Source: Bacteroidota bacterium (lineage in GTDB: Bacteria; Bacteroidota; Bacteroidia; Flavobacteriales_E; Vicingaceae). From it: a stretch of DNA of 64,000 nucleotides. Position numbers and translations under genes: made by a program. The stretch lies in the NCBI GenBank assembly GCA_016183805.1, contig JACPDX010000006.1, positions 33,693 through 97,692 on the forward strand. Direction: 5' to 3'. This document shows positions 27,834 through 36,580 of the stretch, in pieces. The notes under the pieces are model-generated. The model saw only the letters and a list, made by a program, of their open reading frames with translations. It searched no databases and was not told the origin of the DNA. Each line of letters begins with the position of its first letter. Position 1 is the first letter of the stretch.

Positions 27834-27864
27834 TTGATTAATATCTTTTGAAATTCTATATTTG
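27834..27864 (+). promoter_or_regulatory. Candidate promoter of secDF
   Basis: TTG at 27834-27836 and TATATTTG at 27857-27864 (a full match to TAnnTTTG) are 20 nt apart and lie 39 bp upstream of the secDF ATG. Confidence 0.55.
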
Positions 27865-27902
27865 CAGGCTTATAAAATTAAGATATTATATAATTAGAGA
27901 AC

Positions 27903-30902
27903 ATGCAAAACAAAGGATTATTAACAACTTTCACGGTACTGTTTGCTATTGCAGCAATATTTTCATTATCGTTAACATTTGTTGCAAACAGTGTTGAAAG
28001 CGACGCAAAAGAGTTCGCAAATGGAAATTCTGATGTAGAATTTGCTTATTTAGATTCCATGGCATCTGAAGAAGTATATCCAATTATTGGATATACATAT
28101 GGTGAGTTAAGAACTAAAATGTTAAATCTTGGTTTGGACTTAAAAGGCGGTATGAACGTTACTTTAGAAGTTCAAATTGATGAGGTGGTAAGAGCTTTAT
28201 CATCGTTTAGCAAAGACAACGCTTTTAATCAAGCCATTATTGATGCTAAAAAAGAACAAACAAAAACTCAAGCCGATTTTGTAACTTTATTTGGTGAAGA
28301 ATACCAAAAGAAAAACCCAAATGGTAAGTTATCTTCGGTTTTTTACACGTTAGATAACAAAGAAAAATTATCGCCAAATGCTACCAATGAAGATGTTTTA
28401 GCTTTTATTAAAACCGAAGCTGATGATGCCATTGAGCGTTCTTTTAATGTACTAAGAACAAGAATTGGTTTATTTGGTGCGGCTCAACCAAACATTCAAA
28501 AACTAACCGGTTCAGATAGAATTTTAGTTGAATTACCCGGTGTAAAAAACAAAGAAAGAGTTCGCCAGTTGTTACAAGGTACAGCAAAATTAGAATTTTG
28601 GTTAACTTACGAAAACCAAGAAATCTACCCCATGTTGGCACAAGCTGATGAATTGTTGGGTACTGCAAATAAAATTACTTCTTCAACAGATTCAACAATT
28701 ACAGATTCAACAGTTGTAGATACAGCTGACACTAAAACTGAAGTTGCAGATACTACCAAAGAAGAAAAAACAGCTTCTTTATTAGATAAAATTGAATCGG
28801 GCGATAAAACAAAAGATACCTCGGCTACTTCTGCAGAAGCAGAAAAATCATTTGAAGAATATGCCAAAGAACACCCATTGTTTGCTGTAATGCGTCCTGC
28901 CATTTTTCAAGATGAAAAAGGTCAATATTTTCCTGGACAAGGACCAGTTGTTGGTTATGTTGCTATAAAAGATACAGGTAAAGTAAATGCCTATTTAGCT
29001 AAATCTGAAATTAAAGGTTTGTTTCCTCCTAGAATTAAATTTTTATGGACAGCTAAACCTTATGATGATGAGAAAAAATTCTTACAATTACTAGCCATTA
29101 AGGTTGATAACCGAGAAGGTCTGGCTGTTTTAGAAGGAGATGTAATTGTAGATGCTTCTCAACAGTTTGATCAATTTAGTGGTGCTCCACGAATTGACAT
29201 GACAATGAATGGTGAAGGTGCTAGCAAATGGAAAAGAATTACTGCTGATAATATTGGCAAATCGGTAGTTATTGCTCTTGATAATTTGGTGTATTCTTAT
29301 CCAACAGTTCAAAGTGAAATTGCCGGTGGTCAATCAAACATCTCCGGTAATTTTGATATTGAAGAAGCAAAATTAATTGCTAACATTTTAAAAGCAGGTA
29401 AATTACCAGCTCCAGCAAAAATTATTGAAGAAAATGTGGTTGGTCCAACCTTAGGACATGAATCTATCAATAAAGGAATGTCTTCATTTCTTATAGCATT
29501 AATGGTTGTATTAGCTTACATGGTATTTTATTACTCAAAAGCTGGTCTTGCTTCAGTGGTTGCTTTAATGGCTAACATGTTTTTTATCTTTGGAATATTA
29601 GCTTCCATGCCACAATTAATTGCTTTAACATTACCAGGTATTGCAGGTATCATTTTAACTATTGGAATGTCGGTAGATGCTAACGTTCTTATTTTCGAAC
29701 GTATTCGGGAGGAAATTAGAGCCGGAAAAGGAATGCGTTTGGCTGTTTCTGATGGTTATAAATTTGCTTACTCATCAATTATCGACTCGAACGTAACAAC
29801 TTTACTTACCGGTTTTGTATTGTGGTTTTTCGGAACAGGCCCTGTTGAGGGCTTTGCTAAAACATTGGTAATTGGTATTTTAACCTCATTATTTACTGCT
29901 ATTTTTATTACTCGATTGATTTTTGAATATCAATTAAATAAAAATAAAGTGTTGAAATTTTCAACTAAATTTACTGAAGGTGCTTTTAAAAACACCAAAT
30001 TTGATTTTATTGCCAACCGTAAAAAATTCTATATTTTATCGGGAATAATAGTAGTTATTGGTATTGGTTCTCTTGCAACAAGAGGTTTGCAGCAAGGTAT
30101 CGACTTTAAAGGTGGTCGCTCTTATGTAGTAAGATTCGATGCTCCTGTTTCTACCGTTGAAGCATCTAAAAGTTTAGAAAAACTATTTGGAGTTTCACCC
30201 GAAACTAAAACTTATGGTGATGACAATCAGGTAAAAATTACTACCACTTATTTAATTGACAGTGATGATGAAAATGTCGATGAAATTGTAGAAGGTAAAT
30301 TGAACGAAGGATTAAATTCGTTGAATGTTAAATACGAAGTAATGAGTTCGCAAAAAGTTGGACCTACTATTGCAAACGACATTAAAACTTCATCGTTCTG
30401 GTCAATTTTATTCTCCTTATTCATTATCTTCCTATACATTGTATTTAGATTTAAAAAATGGCAGTTTGGTTTAGGTGCATTAGTAGCTTTATTCCATGAT
30501 GTTCTCATTACTTTAGCTGTCTTCTCTATTTTTTATGGTATTTTACCTTTCTCATTAGAAATTGATCAGGCATTTATTGCCGCTATATTAACCGTTGTTG
30601 GGTATTCTATTAATGATACTGTAGTTGTTTTTGATAGAATTAGAGAATATTTAGGAGCATTTAAAAAACGCCCTGAAAATGAACTTGTAAATGATGCTAT
30701 AAATAGTACATTAAGTAGAACCATCAACACCTCATTAACGACCATTTTTGTATTGTTAATGATCTTTATTTTTGGTGGTGAAGTAATTAGAGGATTCTGT
30801 TTTGCTTTATTAGTTGGTATTGTGGTTGGGACTTATTCATCTATATTTGTGGCTTCACCAATTATGTATGATTTATCTAAAAAAGATAAATCAGAAAACT
30901 AG
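27903..30902 (+). CDS. secDF: Protein translocase subunit SecDF (fused)
   Basis: A 999-residue fusion of SecD and SecF, which use the proton gradient to finish export through SecYEG. One N-terminal helix (TTFTVLFAIAAIFSLSLTFV) is followed by LGLDLKGGMNVTLEV, the P1 domains, and SecD helices with GIAGIILTIGMSVDANVLIF and FERIREEIRAGK. The SecF half begins at about residue 720 (GIDFKGGRSYVVRF) and holds AAILTVVGYSINDTVVVFDR and IREYLG. The Asp in both SVDAN and SINDT motifs needed for proton flow are present. Residues about 258-318 are a Ser/Thr/Asp/Lys-rich low-complexity insertion in the SecD periplasmic domain (DSTITDSTVVDTADTKTEV). Single gene with promoter and terminator. Confidence 0.95.
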   Translation: MQNKGLLTTFTVLFAIAAIFSLSLTFVANSVESDAKEFANGNSDVEFAYLDSMASEEVYPIIGYTYGELRTKMLNLGLDLKGGMNVTLEVQIDEVVRALSSFSKDNAFNQAIIDAKKEQTKTQADFVTLFGEEYQKKNPNGKLSSVFYTLDNKEKLSPNATNEDVLAFIKTEADDAIERSFNVLRTRIGLFGAAQPNIQKLTGSDRILVELPGVKNKERVRQLLQGTAKLEFWLTYENQEIYPMLAQADELLGTANKITSSTDSTITDSTVVDTADTKTEVADTTKEEKTASLLDKIESGDKTKDTSATSAEAEKSFEEYAKEHPLFAVMRPAIFQDEKGQYFPGQGPVVGYVAIKDTGKVNAYLAKSEIKGLFPPRIKFLWTAKPYDDEKKFLQLLAIKVDNREGLAVLEGDVIVDASQQFDQFSGAPRIDMTMNGEGASKWKRITADNIGKSVVIALDNLVYSYPTVQSEIAGGQSNISGNFDIEEAKLIANILKAGKLPAPAKIIEENVVGPTLGHESINKGMSSFLIALMVVLAYMVFYYSKAGLASVVALMANMFFIFGILASMPQLIALTLPGIAGIILTIGMSVDANVLIFERIREEIRAGKGMRLAVSDGYKFAYSSIIDSNVTTLLTGFVLWFFGTGPVEGFAKTLVIGILTSLFTAIFITRLIFEYQLNKNKVLKFSTKFTEGAFKNTKFDFIANRKKFYILSGIIVVIGIGSLATRGLQQGIDFKGGRSYVVRFDAPVSTVEASKSLEKLFGVSPETKTYGDDNQVKITTTYLIDSDDENVDEIVEGKLNEGLNSLNVKYEVMSSQKVGPTIANDIKTSSFWSILFSLFIIFLYIVFRFKKWQFGLGALVALFHDVLITLAVFSIFYGILPFSLEIDQAFIAAILTVVGYSINDTVVVFDRIREYLGAFKKRPENELVNDAINSTLSRTINTSLTTIFVLLMIFIFGGEVIRGFCFALLVGIVVGTYSSIFVASPIMYDLSKKDKSEN

Positions 30903-30918
30903 ATTAAAAAAAAAATAA

Positions 30919-30956
30919 AAAAAACCCTTTCTATGTCATAGAAAGGGTTTTTTTTT
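30919..30956 (+). terminator. Terminator of secDF
   Basis: A long stem (AAAACCCTTTCTATG at 30921-30935 and CATAGAAAGGGTTTT at 30937-30951) is followed by a T run. A-rich sequence upstream makes it symmetrical. Confidence 0.9.
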
Positions 30957-30994
30957 AATCACAAAATATTACCTTTAGAAAAAATATATAATCG

Positions 30995-31930
30995 ATGAAA
31001 ATTCCATCAAATAATTTAGAAAATATTGCTAAACTTCTCAATTGTGAGTTTATTGGCGATTCAAATCACACCATCACTGGAATAAATGAAATACATTTAG
31101 TAGAACATGGTGATATTGTTTTTGTGGATCATCCTAAATATTATGATAAAGCATTAAATTCAAAGGCAACTACCATTATTATTAACCAACAAGTAGATTG
31201 CCCAAAAGGAAAGGGGTTAATTTTTTCTGAAGATCCTTTCAGAGATTTTAATTTTCTCATCAATTTCTTTTCCCCATTTGATTTTAATAAAAATTTGGTT
31301 TCCGATACCATAGAAATTGGAAGAAATTGTCAAATACATTCAACGGTTACCATCGGTAATAATGTTAAAATTGGTGATAACTGCCTACTATTTCCAAATG
31401 TAGTGATATACGATAATTGTGTTATTGGTAACAATGTAATTATACAAGCCAATAGTGTAATTGGCGGTCATGCATTTTATTATAAAAACAGAGGCGACCA
31501 TCGTGAGCGATTAAATTCTGGTGGAAAAGTAATTTTACACGACCATGTTGAAATTGGAGTTTGCACCACTATTGACAAAGGAGTTACAGGAGCTACAACG
31601 ATAGGAAAACACACTAAAATTGATAATCATGTTCAAGTTGGACATGACACATTAATCGGAGAAATGTGTATCATAGCATCACAGGTAGGAATTGCAGGTT
31701 GTTCGGTAATTGGTAACAATGTTACTTTGTGGGGTCAAGCTGGTATTCCGAGCGACATCCACATTGGAGATAATGTAGTGGTAATGGCTCAATCCGGTAT
31801 AACTAAATCATTAGAAGCAGGCAAATCATATTTTGGAAGCCCGGCTGAAGAATCACGAAAAAAATTCAAAGAACTAGCTTACATTAGACAAATACCTGAT
31901 ATTATAGAACAACTTAAAAAGAATGGATAA
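30995..31930 (+). CDS. lpxD: UDP-3-O-acylglucosamine N-acyltransferase (LpxD-like)
   Basis: Third step of lipid A synthesis: transfers a 3-hydroxyacyl chain to the 2-amino group of UDP-3-O-acylglucosamine. Residues about 1-95 form the LpxD N-terminal domain (IAKLLNCEFIGDSNHTITGI), and residues about 100-280 form a left-handed beta-helix of hexapeptide repeats (EIGRNCQIHSTVTIGNNVKI, NCVIGNNVIIQANSVIGGHA). NHVQVGHDTLIG holds the catalytic His, and GGHAFYYK matches the second conserved His. At 311 residues it is slightly shorter than E. coli LpxD (341). Flavobacteriia often have two lpxD-like genes; this one overlaps a SpoIIE phosphatase gene by 8 bp and may be the paralogue rather than the main lipid A enzyme. 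Confidence 0.85.
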   Translation: MKIPSNNLENIAKLLNCEFIGDSNHTITGINEIHLVEHGDIVFVDHPKYYDKALNSKATTIIINQQVDCPKGKGLIFSEDPFRDFNFLINFFSPFDFNKNLVSDTIEIGRNCQIHSTVTIGNNVKIGDNCLLFPNVVIYDNCVIGNNVIIQANSVIGGHAFYYKNRGDHRERLNSGGKVILHDHVEIGVCTTIDKGVTGATTIGKHTKIDNHVQVGHDTLIGEMCIIASQVGIAGCSVIGNNVTLWGQAGIPSDIHIGDNVVVMAQSGITKSLEAGKSYFGSPAEESRKKFKELAYIRQIPDIIEQLKKNG

Positions 31931-33146
31931 ATCTTCAAAAAGTTTAAAAAAGAGGTTACAACTTGGTAATTTTAAAATAAACAAGTTGCTGGAAGTAACA
32001 AAAGGAATAAATAATAATATTCCTCAAGCCGATTTATTTAGAATTTACGAAGAAGTTTTAATTGATGAGTTGAATATCGGGAAACTTCTTTTATATAGCT
32101 ATAACAATAATGAATGGATTCAGGAGCTATGTATAGGAACATCTTGTTCAATAATAAATGCGGAAAGAGATTTATTGCCGATTAACGAAATTGTCGGTAC
32201 TCATACCATTTCCAACCCCAATTTACAAGATTTTGATGTTATCATTCCGGTTTTTCATAAATCAAATCCTTTAGCCTATTTACTTATTGGTGATTTTGCC
32301 GATGAAAAAATAGAAGTTAGCCCCATTATTAAGCATCTTACTTTTATCCAAACCTTTACCAACATAATTATTGTTGCTATTGAAAACAAAAGGTTATACA
32401 AACAAAGTATTCAGCAAATAGCCATTCAAAAAGAAATGGAATTAGCATCAGAAATGCAAACGATGCTTTTTCCAAGTGAATTACCCAATAATGATGATAT
32501 TGAAGTAAGTGCAAAGTATCAACCTCATCACATGGTTGGTGGTGATTATTATGATTTTATCCGGTTAAATAGAGATGAAATAGCTTTTTGTATTGCTGAT
32601 GTCTCTGGGAAGGGGGTTCCGGCAGCATTAATTATGTCAAATTTTCAGGCTAGTTTTAGGGCATTGGTAAAACGGACATCCTCTTTAACCGAACTTATTA
32701 CTGAACTTAATGAGAATATTTTATCTACTGCAAAAAGAGAAAAATTTATCACAGCTTTTATTGGTAAATACAATATTCAAACCCAAAACCTTCAGTTCAT
32801 CAATGCCGGTCATAATCCACCACTTCTGCTTATCGGACACAAATTTCTTGAATTGGAAGATGGTTGTACCATTTTAGGGATGTTTCATAAATTACCTACA
32901 ATAACAGAGAAAAACATTTATATACCTTCCGGCTCAATTTTGATGTGTTACACTGACGGAATTAATGAACAGATAAACGATAATAATTATGAGTTTGGTA
33001 TTGAACCATTAAAACAAACCATTTTACTCCATAAAGAAGAAAATGTAGAATCTATTATTTCAGAATTATTTAAACGGTTAGAAGAATTTAAAGGAAATGA
33101 AGATTTTGCTGATGATATTGCTCTACTCGGAATCCGGTTCAAGTAA
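31923..33146 (+). CDS. SpoIIE/PP2C-family serine phosphatase with N-terminal GAF-like domain
   Basis: A 407-residue cytosolic protein. Residues about 20-165 resemble a GAF sensor (LEVTKGINNNIPQADLFRIY, GKLLLYSYNNNEWIQEL). A helix (IQKEMELASEMQTMLFPSEL) leads into the PP2C-like RsbU/SpoIIE domain at about 190-405, with metal-binding residues in HHMVGGDYYDF, IADVSGKGVPAAL, INAGHNPP, YTDGINEQ and DFADDIALLG. Such phosphatases normally act on anti-sigma factor antagonists. Its ATG overlaps the lpxD stop, and its end overlaps the O-antigen ligase gene on the other strand by 24 bp. Unlike the two phosphatases at 58-63 kb it carries no repeat-derived insertions. Confidence 0.9.
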   Translation: MDKSSKSLKKRLQLGNFKINKLLEVTKGINNNIPQADLFRIYEEVLIDELNIGKLLLYSYNNNEWIQELCIGTSCSIINAERDLLPINEIVGTHTISNPNLQDFDVIIPVFHKSNPLAYLLIGDFADEKIEVSPIIKHLTFIQTFTNIIIVAIENKRLYKQSIQQIAIQKEMELASEMQTMLFPSELPNNDDIEVSAKYQPHHMVGGDYYDFIRLNRDEIAFCIADVSGKGVPAALIMSNFQASFRALVKRTSSLTELITELNENILSTAKREKFITAFIGKYNIQTQNLQFINAGHNPPLLLIGHKFLELEDGCTILGMFHKLPTITEKNIYIPSGSILMCYTDGINEQINDNNYEFGIEPLKQTILLHKEENVESIISELFKRLEEFKGNEDFADDIALLGIRFK

Positions 33147-34562
33147 TATTTTATCCTTATGATAAACATCTATTGCCACAATTAAAGCAATAAATCCCCA
33201 AAAAGGAACTGAAGCCTTATCTGTATCTAAATAGTTGTTTAAAAATCCATGAACTACGTAGGTAAATAATCCTAGCAGAGTAAATAAAACTACTCTTTTT
33301 AATTTGCCTTTCGGTAATTTGTGATAGAGGTTGGAGCCCTTATAAAACACCATTCCAAAAAGGAAAATAACGGTTAACATCCCAATAAACCCCGATTCTG
33401 CTAAAGGACCAATATATTCACTATGAGCATTACCGTTGTTACCAACATTTGTGCTTATAATAGTTTTATCTTTTGATGATTGAAACGGAGCATATTGAAA
33501 AACATAAGTTCCAGGTCCCCAGCCAAAAAATGGGCGTTCCTGAAACATTCTAAATGCCGAATTCCATCGGTTTAAACGTTCTTTGTTCGAAGCATCACTC
33601 GATACATTTGAAATAGACTGAACATGTTCGGTAAGTTCAGCTGATGAATCCTGATTATTACGTTCTAAATTTAAAATTATGGTATTCCAATTAAGAGCTA
33701 TAAGTACAATTGCAATAATTACTATGTTTAATAAGTATTTAAATTTTACCTTATACTTGTAAATAAAATATAAAACTAACGCAGCTAAAAGGCTCACCCA
33801 TGCAGCTCTTGTATAAGATAATATTGTTCCAAGAATAACAATACCCATTACACCGAATGAAATAAGTCGAAAATAAAATTTCTCCGATTTATCTATAAAA
33901 ATAAATACAATGGGTAAAAACATTGCCAAAACAGCACCATAAGAGGTGTGGTCTTTGTAAAAGGGTTCCATTACCCAATGTGCGGCCTTTTCATCAAAAT
34001 TAAGACTTGCTAATCGAATAGAGGCATATACAATTACTCCAACAAAAGGAATTAAGTACGCCCAATAAAATGCTCTATAATTATTTACTTTTAAAAATAG
34101 TTGAGTTCCGATAAAATAAAAACATACCACAAACCACAATCGTGATACTAAAAATTTTAACGAAATAATAGGCATTTCGCTGGTAAAAGTGGTTATCAAT
34201 AACCATGCAAGATGAATAAAAATAGCTATTGAAACGGGGTGTCTTAAAATGCGTTGGTCAAACCCTTTATCATAAACTACTTTGAGAAAAAAAAGTATCA
34301 TTACGCCAAACATTAATGGTTCGGTAGGTAAATACATTCCTATTCCTCCCAATTCCAATTCTTCAAGATTAAGTGAAAGTGGCGTGGCAAAAACAATAAA
34401 CCACATGAGTTTTTCCACATTAAAAAAGGCTAAAAAAACTATCGCCAATACAAATGGTAGAATGGCTAAGTAATAAAATTCGTATATGATTAGTACACTG
34501 TTTAAAGCTATAAATAGAAAGCTTAATAAGTAAATGTAATATGGTTTAATGGCACTTAACAA
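33123..34562 (-). CDS. O-antigen ligase family protein (WaaL/Wzy-like)
   Basis: A 479-residue membrane protein with about twelve helices. The large periplasmic loop between about residues 330 and 400 carries the family motif (RMFQERPFFGWGPGTYVFQY and NAHSEYIGPLAESGFIGML; the H is the proposed catalytic residue). Such proteins join O-antigen to lipid A-core or polymerise polysaccharide units; sequence alone does not separate the two. It begins the minus-strand group with two Wzz-like genes and a flippase, which supports a surface-polysaccharide role. Its 3' end overlaps the phosphatase gene. Confidence 0.87.
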   Translation of the reverse strand: MLSAIKPYYIYLLSFLFIALNSVLIIYEFYYLAILPFVLAIVFLAFFNVEKLMWFIVFATPLSLNLEELELGGIGMYLPTEPLMFGVMILFFLKVVYDKGFDQRILRHPVSIAIFIHLAWLLITTFTSEMPIISLKFLVSRLWFVVCFYFIGTQLFLKVNNYRAFYWAYLIPFVGVIVYASIRLASLNFDEKAAHWVMEPFYKDHTSYGAVLAMFLPIVFIFIDKSEKFYFRLISFGVMGIVILGTILSYTRAAWVSLLAALVLYFIYKYKVKFKYLLNIVIIAIVLIALNWNTIILNLERNNQDSSAELTEHVQSISNVSSDASNKERLNRWNSAFRMFQERPFFGWGPGTYVFQYAPFQSSKDKTIISTNVGNNGNAHSEYIGPLAESGFIGMLTVIFLFGMVFYKGSNLYHKLPKGKLKRVVLFTLLGLFTYVVHGFLNNYLDTDKASVPFWGFIALIVAIDVYHKDKILLEPDSE

Positions 34563-34565
34563 GTA

Positions 34566-35516
34566 TTATTTTTTAATTTTTTGTTGAAATAAAATAATAA
34601 TAAAAGCAAAGAATACAGCACCAAAAGTGGCTAATGAAACGATTAACCAACGGATTGGATATACTTTTTTATAAGAAATGGCTGGTTCAGATACTAAGTT
34701 GGTATAAGTCATCACTCTGTTTACGTTGCTGGTAGCTTTAAAAAATTCATTTTCCCAAAACTTGTAAGCATCTAATAAATGATAAACACGTTGGTCTAAA
34801 GTGATAAAATCACCTCCTTTTTCTTCAATATTTTTTTTCAGTTTTATTATTTCTTCATTGTTTGAAGAAGTTTTACTTGCCCCATCAAAAGTCCTCAAAT
34901 AACCTTTAGTTACTTCTTCAGCCTGAGTTGCATAGTCAATAATATTAAAATCCTTTCTTATCTTTTTTAATTCATTAGAAACAGAATCTAATTCAACTTT
35001 TATCTTATTAAATTGTGTTTCAACTGTTTTAAATTCTTCTAAGGCTCTTTTTCGATGTTCTTCTCTAATCACTTTGTTTAAATTATCAATAATGCTATTA
35101 ACCATTTTAAAAGCAAGTTCAGGATCGGTATCTGTAACTATAATCTGAGCAGACTCATATTTCGTTTCACTAATAACTACATTTTCATCATATTCTAACA
35201 ACAAATAGTAATCTGCTAATTTATCTTCCGGCTTAATATCATAATGTTCCGCAAGATTAAATTCATTAATGATATTTTCCTTAATAGCTCTAGATTCAAA
35301 CCATTGCATCATTTGCTCAATTGGACTTTCTTCTGAATATTCTCCCAAATTTGACGGATAAACTATTGCTTGCGATTTAAACTTCGGTTTGATAAATGTT
35401 GGGGATGAAAAAACAACAGATAAGATAGCTGCTGCAATACCAACAATTAGTAACGTTTTTTTATTTTTTAATGCAATCTGAAAGAGATTACTATTCATGT
35501 TTGCTAAATCTGACAT
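34566..35516 (-). CDS. Wzz-like polysaccharide chain-length/co-polymerase protein
   Basis: A 316-residue protein with membrane helices near each end (KKTLLIVGIAAAILSVVFSS and YPIRWLIVSLATFGAVFFAF) and a long periplasmic coiled-coil part between them, which is the Wzz plan. The RWLIV...PIRW block before the second helix is the conserved proline-rich end. Wzz proteins set the modal length of O-antigen or capsule chains. It is about 30 percent identical by eye to the next gene, so the two arose by duplication. Ends 4 bp before the ligase gene begins, so they are one operon. Confidence 0.82.
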   Translation of the reverse strand: MSDLANMNSNLFQIALKNKKTLLIVGIAAAILSVVFSSPTFIKPKFKSQAIVYPSNLGEYSEESPIEQMMQWFESRAIKENIINEFNLAEHYDIKPEDKLADYYLLLEYDENVVISETKYESAQIIVTDTDPELAFKMVNSIIDNLNKVIREEHRKRALEEFKTVETQFNKIKVELDSVSNELKKIRKDFNIIDYATQAEEVTKGYLRTFDGASKTSSNNEEIIKLKKNIEEKGGDFITLDQRVYHLLDAYKFWENEFFKATSNVNRVMTYTNLVSEPAISYKKVYPIRWLIVSLATFGAVFFAFIIILFQQKIKK

Positions 35517-35527
35517 AGGAATTTAGA

Positions 35528-36514
35528 TTAGTTTTTTAAATTTTTTGAAGCAGCTAAAATAAAAATAGTTAATACAACGGATGAAAGAGTAGAAATTAGT
35601 ACAATTAACCAACGAATTGGATAAAATTTTTTTTCAGCCGGGAAAGCATTGTTTACTATAAATTTGTGTTGCAACAAATTCTCTGCATCAACTTTTGCTT
35701 CTTCATATTTAGAATGAATTACTGTAAGTTGTTTTTTTTCATACTCTAATTGGTCGCGAATAGAAACATAAGCTCCACCATATTTCGATAATGTTTTTAA
35801 TCGCTCTTCCAGTTGGTTTGCTGCAACTACTTTTCCCTGTACAATCGCAATACCCAGTTGTTCTGTAAGTCTTTCTGCCTGAGATTCATAATCAATTACT
35901 CCTAATATTCTTAATGCAGTTAAAGAATCTTCTAATGCTTGAATAAACGCTGCCTGTGCATTATACCTTTGTTCAACAATTTTTAGAGCAGGAAGAGATA
36001 TTTCTTTTTGCATCCTGTTTTTAACCGAATCCATAAATATGGCAATATCATTAGCTATAAATGCTGCGGTATCGGCATTATAATCTAAAACAGAAATTTC
36101 AACTGCCAAGTATTTGGTTAATTTAAAGGTAATGTTGTCGTTAAATTCTTCATACAATTTGGTGAATTTATATTCTTCGTTTTTAGCAATATCATAATGC
36201 TCTAACAAATTATATTTTTCAATGATACGGTATTTAATTTCATCCGAATTAAGAATTTGTAACAATTGTTCAGCTTCCTCTACTTCTCCAAATTTTAAAA
36301 CATCTTCTTTATTTGAATTGTTTTCAGAAATTAACGCTTTAGAAATAGAGCTTGTAGTGGTCGGATAGAGAATAACAGTAGATTTAAACCTGTCTTTTAT
36401 AAACAACGAAATAATTAAAGATACAATAGCTGCCGTTAAACCTACAATTAACAGTACCTTCTTACTTGAGCTAATCAGGTGAATTAAATTTAAATTGTTA
36501 ATCTCTTTTGTCAC
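35528..36514 (-). CDS. Wzz-like polysaccharide chain-length/co-polymerase protein
   Basis: A 328-residue protein: helix 1 (KVLLIVGLTAAIVSLIISLF), then FKSTVILYPTTTSS, a long helical region (RMQKEISLPALKIVEQRYNA, QLEYEKKQLTVIHSKYEEAK), then FYPIRWLIVLISTLSSVVLT. It has no C-terminal tyrosine kinase domain. It probably works with its paralogue downstream and the ligase/polymerase. It lies 66 bp from the flippase gene, same strand, so one transcript from 38.0 to 33.1 kb is likely. Confidence 0.82.
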   Translation of the reverse strand: MTKEINNLNLIHLISSSKKVLLIVGLTAAIVSLIISLFIKDRFKSTVILYPTTTSSISKALISENNSNKEDVLKFGEVEEAEQLLQILNSDEIKYRIIEKYNLLEHYDIAKNEEYKFTKLYEEFNDNITFKLTKYLAVEISVLDYNADTAAFIANDIAIFMDSVKNRMQKEISLPALKIVEQRYNAQAAFIQALEDSLTALRILGVIDYESQAERLTEQLGIAIVQGKVVAANQLEERLKTLSKYGGAYVSIRDQLEYEKKQLTVIHSKYEEAKVDAENLLQHKFIVNNAFPAEKKFYPIRWLIVLISTLSSVVLTIFILAASKNLKN

Positions 36515-36580
36515 TTAAAATGATGTTTTTCTTAATTTATCAAGCCGGACAAAAGTACAATTTTTATTAAAGATATTGTT

